A stretch of 64,000 nucleotides of DNA from Deltaproteobacteria bacterium UBA5205 (GTDB lineage: Bacteria; Desulfobacterota; Syntrophorhabdia; Syntrophorhabdales; Syntrophorhabdaceae): NCBI GenBank assembly GCA_002412715.1, contig DHVP01000036.1, positions 34,642 through 98,641 of the forward strand. The letters are read 5' to 3'. The notes below the pieces were generated by a model that saw only the letters and a program-made list of their open reading frames with translations, searched no databases and was not told the DNA's origin. Position 1 is the stretch's first letter. Each line of letters begins with the position of its first letter. A program made the translations under genes and the position numbers. Of this stretch, positions 25,135 through 33,256 are shown piece after piece.

Positions 25135-26433
25135 ATGTTAATTTCACGAGAAATTATGTTTCTCTACCCGATTTGGATTCTTTTCGCCGGGGCTCCGGCG
25201 GTACTTCTTGTGGGCTTATTGGGCAAAAATCGCCTTATACCGCCCGTCATGTCTTTTTTCATCACGGCAAGCGGCGCCTCGATCCTCATCCCTTATCTGT
25301 CTTTCCGGCAACCCCGCGTGATCGCCTCCCCGGGAGGGTTTTTCAATTTCAGCCTGGATGCTTTTACCGTCGCAGGCGCCCTGTGTGTCTGTGCTCTTTG
25401 CGCGGGATGTATTCCCTGGCTTGCGTCGGACAACGAACGTCCCGGCAGGCGGGCGGGAGAGGCTTTCGTGTTGGCCAACCTCGGTCTGGCCGTCGGTACC
25501 ATGCTTGCGTCGGATCTGATGACACTCCTCCTCTTCGCCGAGGCCTCATACGTCCTGTTTTTTGGAGCGGCGCGAAAGAAGGGGAGCCCTGTTCGCGACG
25601 CGCTGTTTCTCGCACCCGCCGTGGCAGTGGTCATCGGCCTTTTCCTCTTCCGGAATGTGACGGGCGCCGGACGGGACGCATTTTTGGCGGGACTGCCGGG
25701 ATGGCTGCCTTTTATCCTGGCCGGATACGTTCTCTACAGGCTGTTCTTTATCCCCCTTTCCTTTTCATCGGATTGGAGGGCGAGAATTGCCGGCGAGCCG
25801 TTTTTGGCACTTCTCGCCATCATTTCCCTTTATGCGGAAGTCTTCCTCATGATGAGGGTTTCGCTTGTGAGCCCCGGGGCCCTGCGTGTCTTTCTTCCCG
25901 GCTCCCTGGCGGCAGCGGGGATATACCTGGTAATCGCCTCCCGCCAGAAGGACCCCGGCAAGATGGCGGTGTGTATTCTTTTTATTGTTACCGCGTGCAT
26001 TACAGGGACTGCCTGCATAAGGGCTCTTGTCCCCGCCGGCGGCAACGCGGTGGCTGTGATGGCATGCAGCAATCTGGCCGCCGCCGCCGGCCTGATTTTC
26101 GTCACCCGCGGATTCGAGAAGAGAGGGGGCAGGGCGATATCGGTCTTTTTTGTCGTTTTCGCCGCGGCACTCGCCGGGCTTCTCCCGATTGCAGGTCTCG
26201 TGGGGAGAATCGCCCTTTACCGGAGCATCGCGGGGGAGGGTGGATATGTGTCGATCGTCGCCTTCGTGTTTCTCGGTGTGAGCCTCCTGCCGGCTCTTCT
26301 CCTTGCCCGCTTCGGCCCTTTCGTCACAAACCGCTTCGGCGGGGCCATACAGGGAATGAGTGCGGGCGAGGCCCTTTCTCTGGGTATTATCCTTTTCAGT
26401 CTCTACCTGCCTTTGCTGTGCTATGCGAGATAG
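25135..26433 (+). CDS. Polytopic membrane protein resembling a degenerate NuoN/antiporter subunit
   Basis: A 432-residue, very hydrophobic protein with about 11-13 membrane helices. Several stretches line up by eye with NuoN/Mrp-type proton-conducting subunits: DLMTLLLFAEASYVLFF (the helix carrying the conserved glutamate), YVLYRLFFIPLSFSSDW (the family's FKxxxxPFHxW region) and LAGLLPIAGLVGRIALY (the PPTxGFxGK region). Lysines that carry protons in real antiporters appear replaced (FK to YR, and others), so pumping is doubtful. No other complex I or hydrogenase genes are nearby. GAGG precedes the chosen ATG. The assignment is tentative; it may simply be an unrelated polytopic protein. It is transcribed away from bamA. 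Confidence 0.6.
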   Translation: MLISREIMFLYPIWILFAGAPAVLLVGLLGKNRLIPPVMSFFITASGASILIPYLSFRQPRVIASPGGFFNFSLDAFTVAGALCVCALCAGCIPWLASDNERPGRRAGEAFVLANLGLAVGTMLASDLMTLLLFAEASYVLFFGAARKKGSPVRDALFLAPAVAVVIGLFLFRNVTGAGRDAFLAGLPGWLPFILAGYVLYRLFFIPLSFSSDWRARIAGEPFLALLAIISLYAEVFLMMRVSLVSPGALRVFLPGSLAAAGIYLVIASRQKDPGKMAVCILFIVTACITGTACIRALVPAGGNAVAVMACSNLAAAAGLIFVTRGFEKRGGRAISVFFVVFAAALAGLLPIAGLVGRIALYRSIAGEGGYVSIVAFVFLGVSLLPALLLARFGPFVTNRFGGAIQGMSAGEALSLGIILFSLYLPLLCYAR

Positions 26434-26474
26434 TGCTCCGCCCTTTAAGGGAAACGAAATCTGTAAAGTGTGTG

Positions 26475-27134
26475 TTACCGTGATTTCGTTACGTTCGTTT
26501 TCGGGCAGATGTTATTGAGCGGGCATTGGCTGCATTTGGGAGAAAGGGGGGTGCAGATCCGTTTGCCAAAAGTGACAAGCAGGGAATTGTAGACGATCCA
26601 GTATTTGGGGGGCAATACCTGCCTCAACATCTCTTCGGTCTGGTGGGGATTTTTTGTCGAAACTATCCCGAGCCTGTTTGATATCCTGTGGACGTGTGTG
26701 TCCACGCATATCCCCGGTTTTCCGTATCCTTCGGTAACAACGAGATTCGCTGTCTTCCGGCCTATTCCTCTTATGGACAGAAGCTCTTCGATGGTGTCGG
26801 GGACCCTTCCGTCAAAAGATGTGATGAGGGTGCCGGCCACTTCCTTGAGTATCTTCGCCTTGTTTCGATAGAATCCCACGGGATAGATCATTCTCTCCAG
26901 GTCCCCCGTCGGGATGCGCAGAAGGTCCCGCGGTGTGCCCACATGAGGCATCAGCGCCTCCATTACCTTCTCAGTTGTCTCATCCTTTGTCCGAAGACTC
27001 AAGAGCGTACCGACGAGTACTACAAAAGGATCGCTTTTCTCGCCCCGCGATATGCGTGTGATGATCGGCGCGGCCTCTTCGGGGAAAAAGTCCGTGAGGG
27101 CTTTCATCATTACGTCAAAAGGGAACTTTGTCAT
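26475..27134 (-). CDS. nth: Endonuclease III, DNA glycosylase/AP lyase
   Basis: A 219-residue base-excision repair enzyme. The helix-hairpin-helix LLSIRGIGRKTANLV carries the catalytic lysine, and the catalytic aspartate is in CVDTHVHR. The C-terminal 4Fe-4S motif is complete (Cys-X6-Cys-X2-Cys-X5-Cys in CTPLSPKCSQCPLNNIC). It removes oxidised pyrimidines and nicks abasic sites. The ATG lies inside the end of the Mut7-C gene (overlap 20 bases), so it is the last gene of the methylthioadenosine salvage operon, with no clear functional link. Confidence 0.96.
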   Translation of the reverse strand: MTKFPFDVMMKALTDFFPEEAAPIITRISRGEKSDPFVVLVGTLLSLRTKDETTEKVMEALMPHVGTPRDLLRIPTGDLERMIYPVGFYRNKAKILKEVAGTLITSFDGRVPDTIEELLSIRGIGRKTANLVVTEGYGKPGICVDTHVHRISNRLGIVSTKNPHQTEEMLRQVLPPKYWIVYNSLLVTFGKRICTPLSPKCSQCPLNNICPKTNVTKSR

Positions 27135-27582
27135 GCTCTTTACACTTCACTCTTTCCATCCACGCATGCATTTCATCGGCGTGGGAACCCTCCCAGTATA
27201 CTTTTTTACAGGACGGGCAGGTTGTGAACCTGTCGTGATGGTGGTAGACGTACTCAGGGACGAAGGGTTCGATCTCGTCTTTGGGCACATCGATCAGGAC
27301 CGTGTTGCAGTCAAGACATCGTGTCATGAGAGCCGCGGGATCGATATAGGGTTCTATGAAGTCCTTAATTCCGACGAACTGTTCCTGCGGATCGTTTCCA
27401 TGGACGACGATTGTATGGGGGCGAACGGTTCCGGTTTTTTTCTTTGTCAGGAAAAGTATTTCCGGCGATGGCGCAGGGAAGGACCGAGGGTCATCTCCCT
27501 GGCGTATGTAGCGGGCATCGAAACCGAGTATCCTCAGGTAACGTGCCAGCTTTCCCAGCATGACATCGCAGATGAAAATCAT
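27115..27582 (-). CDS. Mut7-C domain protein with zinc ribbon
   Basis: A 155-residue protein of the Mut7-C (DUF82) family, a PIN-like nuclease fold. The N-terminal part is MIFICDVMLGKLARYLRILG with the acidic DVMLGKLA motif. The C-terminal part has a zinc ribbon of two CxxC pairs (RCLDCN and TCPSCKK) and the typical YWEGSHADEM ending. The family is predicted to be an RNase, but its bacterial role is unproven. The ATG at 27582 overlaps the TGA of the upstream deaminase gene (ATGA), which settles the start against longer frames. Confidence 0.9.
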   Translation of the reverse strand: MIFICDVMLGKLARYLRILGFDARYIRQGDDPRSFPAPSPEILFLTKKKTGTVRPHTIVVHGNDPQEQFVGIKDFIEPYIDPAALMTRCLDCNTVLIDVPKDEIEPFVPEYVYHHHDRFTTCPSCKKVYWEGSHADEMHAWMERVKCKEHDKVPF

Positions 27583-28835
27583 CGCTTGACGAGGGCGTGC
27601 GCTGCTTCGGATGCCCGCATCATAATCTCCTCTTCCCCGGGGACGACGCGGTTTTCCATGAGAACCTCTCCCATGCATATGACCGTGTCGACAGCGGAGC
27701 CGTTAGCTGCATATACCATATCGGAGTAGATGTCGAAATTGGGAACGAACTCGGGTCGATTGAGGTCGATAAGGATGATGTCGGGGCTCAGTCCTTCCGC
27801 TATCACCCACGTGCCCAGCCTGAAGATGTCGGCGGCGGTACGGGTGGCCATTTCCAGGGTCCGGCGTGCCGGGAGCATCGTCGGGTCGCCGGTATGGAAC
27901 TTGGCGAGCAGAGATGCGAATTTCATCGTTTCCAGTACGTCGAGGTGGTTGTTGGAAGCGCAGCCGTCGGTTCCAAAACAGTAAGGTATCCCGGCCTCCT
28001 CGATGAGGCGGTGGGGAAAGACCTTCCCGACGGCAAGCTTGAGATTGGAGACGGGGACGTGGACAAGCCGTGCATCGCGCTCTTTCAGGATCTCTACATC
28101 GGCTTTGCCAAGCTGGCAACCGTGGCATCCGATATATCGTTGAGAGAAGAGCCCGATGGAATCGAGAAACTCCACGGGGGACATGTCGTATTTATCCCGC
28201 GAAAACCGGTCTTCATCGGCGGTTTCAGCGAGGTGCATGTGAATGAGGATGTCCTTTTCGGCTGCGAAATCGCGCATCCATTCCAGGCTTGCCTTCGACA
28301 CGGTATAGAGTGCATGGGGACCGAAGGTGAAGGTCGCGTAAGGTTCGTAGTCTTTCGAGAGGGCGTAAAGGTCACGGTTGAGAGCTATCTGTTCCCGGCC
28401 CGTGCCTTCGTCAAACATGTCGATAAAGACGGCACTGATGAAACCGCGTATCTTCATGTCCTTAACGGCCCGGGCGGTTGCTTCCCAATGCCAGTACATA
28501 TCGTTGAAGACGGTGACGCCGTTCTTGATCATCTCCAGGCAGGCGAGGCGTGCACCCAGGTAGACATCATCCTCGGTGAGTTTCGATTCAAGGACCCAGA
28601 TCTTCTCCTCGAGCCAGTTCTTGAGGGGCATGTCATCGGCAAATCCCCGAAAGAGGGTCATTGCGGCGTGGGTGTGACCGTTTATCAGGGAGGGCAGGGC
28701 GGCTTTGCCGCGGCCGTCTATCACTTTATCGGCAGTACGGGTGCATGAGGGGGAGATCTCGAGAATAAGACCGTTGTCCATGAAGATATCCGTGACCACG
28801 CCGTCAAGCAGAACGTGCCTGATGAGGATCGTCAT
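27579..28835 (-). CDS. mtaD: Methylthioadenosine/S-adenosylhomocysteine deaminase-type amidohydrolase
   Basis: A 418-residue metal-dependent hydrolase of the ATZ/TRZ/MtaD branch. Metal ligands are visible: HTH in INGHTHAAMTLFRG, a histidine in ILIHMHLAET with its proton-shuttle glutamate, a later histidine, and the aspartate in GTDGCASNNHLD. The fold is a TIM barrel with a small beta sandwich from both ends. The enzyme converts MTA, SAH or adenosine to the inosine form. The gene is directly coupled to an MTAP-family phosphorylase (one-base overlap), which argues for a methylthioinosine salvage route. Confidence 0.9.
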   Translation of the reverse strand: MTILIRHVLLDGVVTDIFMDNGLILEISPSCTRTADKVIDGRGKAALPSLINGHTHAAMTLFRGFADDMPLKNWLEEKIWVLESKLTEDDVYLGARLACLEMIKNGVTVFNDMYWHWEATARAVKDMKIRGFISAVFIDMFDEGTGREQIALNRDLYALSKDYEPYATFTFGPHALYTVSKASLEWMRDFAAEKDILIHMHLAETADEDRFSRDKYDMSPVEFLDSIGLFSQRYIGCHGCQLGKADVEILKERDARLVHVPVSNLKLAVGKVFPHRLIEEAGIPYCFGTDGCASNNHLDVLETMKFASLLAKFHTGDPTMLPARRTLEMATRTAADIFRLGTWVIAEGLSPDIILIDLNRPEFVPNFDIYSDMVYAANGSAVDTVICMGEVLMENRVVPGEEEIMMRASEAAHALVKR

Positions 28836-29533
28836 CAGACTCCCCGGCCCCGTGAGATAAAGGCATTGAGGATATCTTCGACAGTTTTCAGATTACGTGC
28901 CACGTTTTCGTAGATCTCATCCATGGTCAAAGGTACCTTCATTATCCCGTGGCAGTAGTTGTCGATGGAGCAGATGCTCGCATAGGGCAGGCAGGATTCG
29001 ATGGCCAGCGTCGCCTCCGAGGCAAGGGTCATGCCGACGATGTCTCCGAAGGGCTTGAGCATGTTTATCTCGGCCCGCGTCTCCAACCTCGGCCCGATGG
29101 TTTGGATATACGTGCCTCCCATCCGGACCGTCTTCGTATGCTTGCGGCATACCCCGTATACCTCACGGGCGAATTCCTCGTCCATCACGGGCACCATGAA
29201 ACGCATCTCGTCATCGAAAAATGTTTCCGCGTGCCAGGGCGATGCGAAATCGTCGGGGATAACGAGCGTGCCCGGTTTTATGGAAGGTTTGAGGCTCCCC
29301 ACGGAATTGACGGCAAGTATCTTCGTGGCGCCCAGCTCCTTGAGGGCCCAAATGTTGGCCCGGTGGGGAATCCTGTGGGGAGGCAGGCAGGGGTTGCCGT
29401 GTCTCTGGAGAAAGACGGTCCCTTCGACTGCCTTTACCGTTACAGTGCCGAAGGGGGTTGTGACCGTTTTGTCGGGCCATTGGGAAAAAACCGGCGACCC
29501 GAGCAGTGATGTTCCGCCAAGTAGTGCAAGCAT
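28835..29533 (-). CDS. MTAP-family nucleoside phosphorylase (MTA or methylthioinosine phosphorylase)
   Basis: A 232-residue phosphorylase of the MTAP branch of the PNP family. Family motifs: phosphate-binding RHGNPCLPPHRIPHRAN, GPRLETRAEI, and GMTLASEATLAIE. It cleaves methylthio-purine nucleosides with phosphate to a free base and methylthioribose-1-phosphate. The base-recognition loop reads SIDNYCHG instead of the TDYDCW of adenosine-specific MTAP, and the partner gene is a deaminase. A 6-oxopurine substrate (methylthioinosine, as for the Pseudomonas enzyme) is therefore more likely than MTA; this is inference. It is slightly shorter than usual for MTAP. Confidence 0.9.
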   Translation of the reverse strand: MLALLGGTSLLGSPVFSQWPDKTVTTPFGTVTVKAVEGTVFLQRHGNPCLPPHRIPHRANIWALKELGATKILAVNSVGSLKPSIKPGTLVIPDDFASPWHAETFFDDEMRFMVPVMDEEFAREVYGVCRKHTKTVRMGGTYIQTIGPRLETRAEINMLKPFGDIVGMTLASEATLAIESCLPYASICSIDNYCHGIMKVPLTMDEIYENVARNLKTVEDILNAFISRGRGV

Positions 29534-29602
29534 GATTTTCAGATACTTTTGTACAGGGAATGGTGCGCCGAGTCAATAGAATTGTTCGAAAAAGCCTCCC
29601 CG

Positions 29603-30058
29603 TTACCATAGGACGGTGACGGCGGGAGAGTCACGGAAGGTCTGCGGCGCGTAAACATCCTGTTTCGGCGGTATCCTTCCATAAACGGGGAATATCTGCA
29701 AACCTCCTCCTTCCCCGAAAGTGAAACTCCCGGTGACTGTCCCAGGCTCACCGTTACCCCATACCATTGCGTAGAGATTATCTGTATAAAGGTTGTATTC
29801 CATGTTTTCCCGATCGCCCGTCATCGTTCTCAGGCGAAAGCTTTGGGACCCGCCTGTGCTCACGGTGACTTTTCCGTTTGCGGGTACCGAGCACGTCACT
29901 GTGATGGATCCCTGCGCGACAGTGGGAGTGTCGTGCAGGGGGTTGTATTTGTCGAAATCGATGCCCGCGATCGTTACGCCGCATTCGCCCCTTTCGGCGC
30001 CGGACGCACAGGGAATGAGCAAGACGGCAAGGAAAAATACGCTGCAGACAGACTTCAT
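29603..30058 (-). CDS. Spore coat U domain protein, minor pilus subunit
   Basis: A 151-residue exported SCPU (archaic pilin) domain protein. Signal peptide at residues 1-21 (MKSVCSVFFLAVLLIPCASG); then the family pattern CGVTIAGIDFDKYNP near the mature N-terminus, GSITVTC, NLYTDN, and the closing FPVYGRIPP motif. It is the last gene of the pilus operon and the likely tip or adaptor subunit, but it has only one domain, unlike the two-domain CsuE tip adhesin. The ATG at 30058 is chosen over a TTG at 30097 because of the signal peptide. The gap after the usher is 19 bases. Confidence 0.85.
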   Translation of the reverse strand: MKSVCSVFFLAVLLIPCASGAERGECGVTIAGIDFDKYNPLHDTPTVAQGSITVTCSVPANGKVTVSTGGSQSFRLRTMTGDRENMEYNLYTDNLYAMVWGNGEPGTVTGSFTFGEGGGLQIFPVYGRIPPKQDVYAPQTFRDSPAVTVLW

Positions 30059-30077
30059 GGATAATGTCCGTATACGG

Positions 30078-32444
30078 CTAATGATGTTCTTCGGCAAGGA
30101 CCCCTCCCAGGTTTACGATTATGTCGTCGGAGCGCGGTATTGCCACGGTGAAAATATACGTCCCGCTGTCGCTCCGCACCGTTCCGGTATAACGGCCGGG
30201 TTTAATGTTCTCGAGATAGAATTCACCCTTCCCGTTGGTGACGAAGGGGACCTCCTTTCCATTCACGGTGAGCGTTGCCTCAAGGAGGCAAAGAGGAGCG
30301 GTTTTCCCTCCGGACTTCGTTTCCAGGCGCCCCGTGAAGGCGTGGATCTTTACAGCATCAAAGGACAGAAAGGTGCCGCTTCTGAAAGGCGGTGACACAT
30401 ATCTTCCCACCTTTTCAAGGGAATACTCCATCGGGATGTCCTTATCGTCGATGGAGACGTAGTTGTCTGTATAGGAGTACATATCGGGAATGAAGAGTTT
30501 TCCGGAACTGTCGGTATGCCCTATGAGGTGATTGTTGTGATATACGCCGACGCCTTTGAGATCTCCTACCTTTACGAGGCCGTAGCTGTCACTGACGGGG
30601 CGCCCGAATGATGTGGTCCTGCCGACGTAAGCTATCCCTCCGGACGCGTTAAGGCCCATCGATTCCCGGGCATCCCTCGATCCCGCCGGGTAGTTTCCCG
30701 TAAACTCCGCGCTGTAGATGCCGTACGGCCCGTTGTACTGGGCGAAGGGATTGACGGAATTCGCCTCGCTGCCGGATGCATCGCTCCGTGAGGCGGATAC
30801 CCTGTACCCGAACCCTTCACCGACGGGAGCGCTCTTTTGTATCTGCCCGCCCTGGTAATAGCTGCCGTTGTCTTTCTGGAGATTGACCGAGAGCATCGTC
30901 TCTTTCCAGAGGTGAATGGTGAGTCCCAGGTTGAATTGAGTGATGGCGTCATCATCTCGTGTGTGTCTCATTGAGAGGTAGATGCTCGAATCTCTCGTAA
31001 TACTGCGCGAATAGTTAAGCGTGTAGCTCTCGCGGTCCCGGCCGGTATACGTGTCTATCGATCCGAAGTCGAAGGAGATGGAGCCGAAGCTCTTCATGCC
31101 GAATCCGATGCCTGCGCCCAGTTCGCGTCGCGCCTTTTTGTCTGTTGACTGCGCCGCGATCGTTGAATATGCCCGTGTGTACCCGTTATAGAGGAGCCTC
31201 AGGCTGACATTGGGCCGCTGGTAGGTATAGCCCAGCGAACCGGCATAGCCGGTCGGCCCCCCCTCAATCGCGCTTGCACCCGTGGATAGGCTCAGAACGC
31301 CATAATTCCCCATTAGGAGCGACATCCGGGGACCTGCGTTGACGCGGTCGCGGAACCCCTCGCCCCGGGTGCCGATAGTGAAGGAATCGGTGATGCCGTA
31401 GCTGTGGAAGAAGGAGACGACAAACCTGCCATAGTCGTTGCTGACGGTTCCGTAATTGTTTCTCAGGAAACCGGCGTTATAGCTGAATTCATGAAGTCCG
31501 GCGCGCAGAAGGATATCAGAACTGTAAAAGGGATACCGGAGCGTTTCTTCCCTGCCGAAGGCATCCTTGACCGTGATCTCCAGATCATGGACCCCGTTGA
31601 AGGCAAGGATGTTCTTCAGGTCGAAAGGGCCCGGGGATACCTTGTCCGACCTTACCTGGGAGCCGTCTATGGAAACCTTGACCTCCGAGGGCAGTGCGGC
31701 AAATCCGGTGTAATCCACTATCGGTTGTTTTATGAAATAGGGGTCTATCCTGAAGTTCCTTGAAAAGCTGATGCCGCCCATGTTTACGGCGCTGCCGAGA
31801 TGACCGGAGGCAGCATAGAGATCGCCGAGCACGGTGCGGTTCAGGTCAAGCCTTGATTCATAGGTCGTGTTCGTCGACAGCCGGACAAGCCTTTCGCTTG
31901 TGTCGTCCCTGGTGTAAGTCGAGTCATTAAGGAACAGGATATCTCCGGTTCTCACACCAAGCTGGGTTGTCCCCCCAAAAGACCTGTTGTCAAATGGCCC
32001 GTCGGCCCTGTAGCTGAGGCCGTAATTTAAAAAGGCGCCGGCGTCTCTCGGGTAATACACGTCGGCGCGCCTCGCCGGTTTGAGATCCATGGACCTTTTC
32101 CTGAGAAGGCGGGGCGCTGCCGTGATCTCGAGCGATACCGTCTTCTCGTTGAAAGTGAAAGACACCTCTTCCATCGATCGCAACGATACGAACATCCTCC
32201 CTTTTTTTTCCGATGTCGTGCCCGTGGGATCCGCAAAACCCATGGCGATAAGGTCTTCTTTGCCGAGGAGGAAATCCCGGTCTTCTGTCAGATAGGCGAA
32301 GAACTCACCTTTTTTCTGAGTGTTGAGAATTATCTCAAGGACGAGGTGCTCCTGACCCGGGCATTCGCGCGGGGCAATAAGGGCGGCGACAATGAGGAGC
32401 CACAAAAGCGGCATCGTCGCGGCACAACGGCGGTATACGGTCAT
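30078..32444 (-). CDS. Fimbrial outer-membrane usher, archaic (sigma) class
   Basis: A 788-residue usher. Signal peptide (residues 1-31, ending RECPG), N-terminal chaperone-binding domain, a 24-strand barrel with plug (motifs VDYTGFAALPSEVKVSIDG, SYNAGFLRNNYG) and C-terminal plug-like domains ending LVNLGG-type strands. It secretes and assembles pilus subunits across the outer membrane. The ATG at 32444 overlaps the chaperone stop (ATGA), which fixes the start; a longer upstream frame would run through the chaperone gene. The length is near that of CsuD-type ushers. Confidence 0.93.
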   Translation of the reverse strand: MTVYRRCAATMPLLWLLIVAALIAPRECPGQEHLVLEIILNTQKKGEFFAYLTEDRDFLLGKEDLIAMGFADPTGTTSEKKGRMFVSLRSMEEVSFTFNEKTVSLEITAAPRLLRKRSMDLKPARRADVYYPRDAGAFLNYGLSYRADGPFDNRSFGGTTQLGVRTGDILFLNDSTYTRDDTSERLVRLSTNTTYESRLDLNRTVLGDLYAASGHLGSAVNMGGISFSRNFRIDPYFIKQPIVDYTGFAALPSEVKVSIDGSQVRSDKVSPGPFDLKNILAFNGVHDLEITVKDAFGREETLRYPFYSSDILLRAGLHEFSYNAGFLRNNYGTVSNDYGRFVVSFFHSYGITDSFTIGTRGEGFRDRVNAGPRMSLLMGNYGVLSLSTGASAIEGGPTGYAGSLGYTYQRPNVSLRLLYNGYTRAYSTIAAQSTDKKARRELGAGIGFGMKSFGSISFDFGSIDTYTGRDRESYTLNYSRSITRDSSIYLSMRHTRDDDAITQFNLGLTIHLWKETMLSVNLQKDNGSYYQGGQIQKSAPVGEGFGYRVSASRSDASGSEANSVNPFAQYNGPYGIYSAEFTGNYPAGSRDARESMGLNASGGIAYVGRTTSFGRPVSDSYGLVKVGDLKGVGVYHNNHLIGHTDSSGKLFIPDMYSYTDNYVSIDDKDIPMEYSLEKVGRYVSPPFRSGTFLSFDAVKIHAFTGRLETKSGGKTAPLCLLEATLTVNGKEVPFVTNGKGEFYLENIKPGRYTGTVRSDSGTYIFTVAIPRSDDIIVNLGGVLAEEHH

Positions 32445-33247
32445 TTCGCCTGTGGCGCACACATACCCCCCGTCACGGGCAGCGTCTCCTCGATGGAATT
32501 CTTCGTTGTCCTGACGAGTGCATGGATCTCTGACAGTTTTCTGCATGTTGCCGGGAGGATGTCGGTTACGTGGGTCCTGGATGCGCCGCCGAGCACATAC
32601 CACCCCTTGAGGTCTTTCGAGAAGACTTCTGCCCCCCGGGCGTCCCGACCGGTTATCCTGATGGACTGGATAATGAGGTGGGTATTGCCGTCGTTATGCA
32701 CCCTGACGACAGCTTTGCCTTTTTCCATGGTCAAGGAGCCGGAGGCCTTTTTGTCCGGGTTGTTTACGGGGCTGACAAACACGGGGATTCCCACCCTCAG
32801 CATAAGGCGCACCCCTGCCCCTGCACCGCTGCTCTCTCGAGCCCCGATGGGCAGTTCCTCCAGGTAGACCCTGTACGTGCCTTCGCGTGACGAAGGGCCG
32901 TGGGCTGCGCCCAGACGGATGATCCTCTGTTCGTCCCGGGGTATCATGAGGATCCCGGGGAAGATCACGATGTCGGAGGTCTCGTCATAGACGTCTTCGC
33001 CGTCCTTGTCCTGTGCCCATGCGAAGGCCTGCACCTGCAGGGAAAGATCGCCGCCGCTGACATTCGTAACGACCAGTTTTTCCGCCCTGGTCCGGCCATT
33101 GAAAAATACCTTTACGGGCTGCACGTCGAAACCTTGCGCATGAGACGTTGTGCCGGCAGAAAAGACGACGGCCGGTAAAAGCAACGCGAAGAGGATAATG
33201 AGTCGGCCGGTCTTTTCGACCGGCCGACTCCCGTGATATCCGTGCAC
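32441..33247 (-). CDS. Periplasmic pilus chaperone, PapD-like
   Basis: A 268-residue chaperone with two immunoglobulin-like domains. After a long signal peptide (about residues 1-38, cut near SHAQG) the mature protein begins FDVQPVKVFF. The subunit-binding region has IPRDEQRIIRLG and TYRVYLEELP, and the second domain follows RVGIPVFVSP. It donates a strand to the SCPU subunits. The start is GTG at 33247; nothing better lies downstream. A 13-bp perfect hairpin falls in codons 6-16, inside the signal-peptide coding part. Confidence 0.9.
   Translation of the reverse strand: MHGYHGSRPVEKTGRLIILFALLLPAVVFSAGTTSHAQGFDVQPVKVFFNGRTRAEKLVVTNVSGGDLSLQVQAFAWAQDKDGEDVYDETSDIVIFPGILMIPRDEQRIIRLGAAHGPSSREGTYRVYLEELPIGARESSGAGAGVRLMLRVGIPVFVSPVNNPDKKASGSLTMEKGKAVVRVHNDGNTHLIIQSIRITGRDARGAEVFSKDLKGWYVLGGASRTHVTDILPATCRKLSEIHALVRTTKNSIEETLPVTGGMCAPQAK
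33200..33230 (-). promoter_or_regulatory. 13-bp perfect hairpin within the start of the chaperone gene
   Basis: GAGTCGGCCGGTC and its exact complement flank a five-base loop (33213-33217). In the mRNA this very stable stem lies about 17 bases after the GTG start and 27 bases after the major subunit gene. No T-run follows, so it is not a standard terminator. Its place right after the major pilin gene suggests an mRNA-stabilising or translation-limiting structure that keeps chaperone and usher below subunit level. Confidence 0.7.
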
Positions 33248-33256
33248 TGCTGTTTC

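Noticed and set aside
26444..26454. CCCTTTAAGGG palindrome between the convergent membrane protein and nth genes
   Set aside because: Too short and loopless to act as a terminator; likely chance.
25173..26483. 436-codon plus-strand frame overlapping the membrane protein gene
   Set aside because: Arg/Gly/Pro-rich translation typical of an off-frame reading of GC-rich DNA; the overlapping hydrophobic frame has the coherent membrane-protein pattern.
27597..28748. 383-codon plus-strand open frame
   Set aside because: Antisense to the MtaD-type deaminase, which carries all metal ligands; no ribosome-binding site or family.
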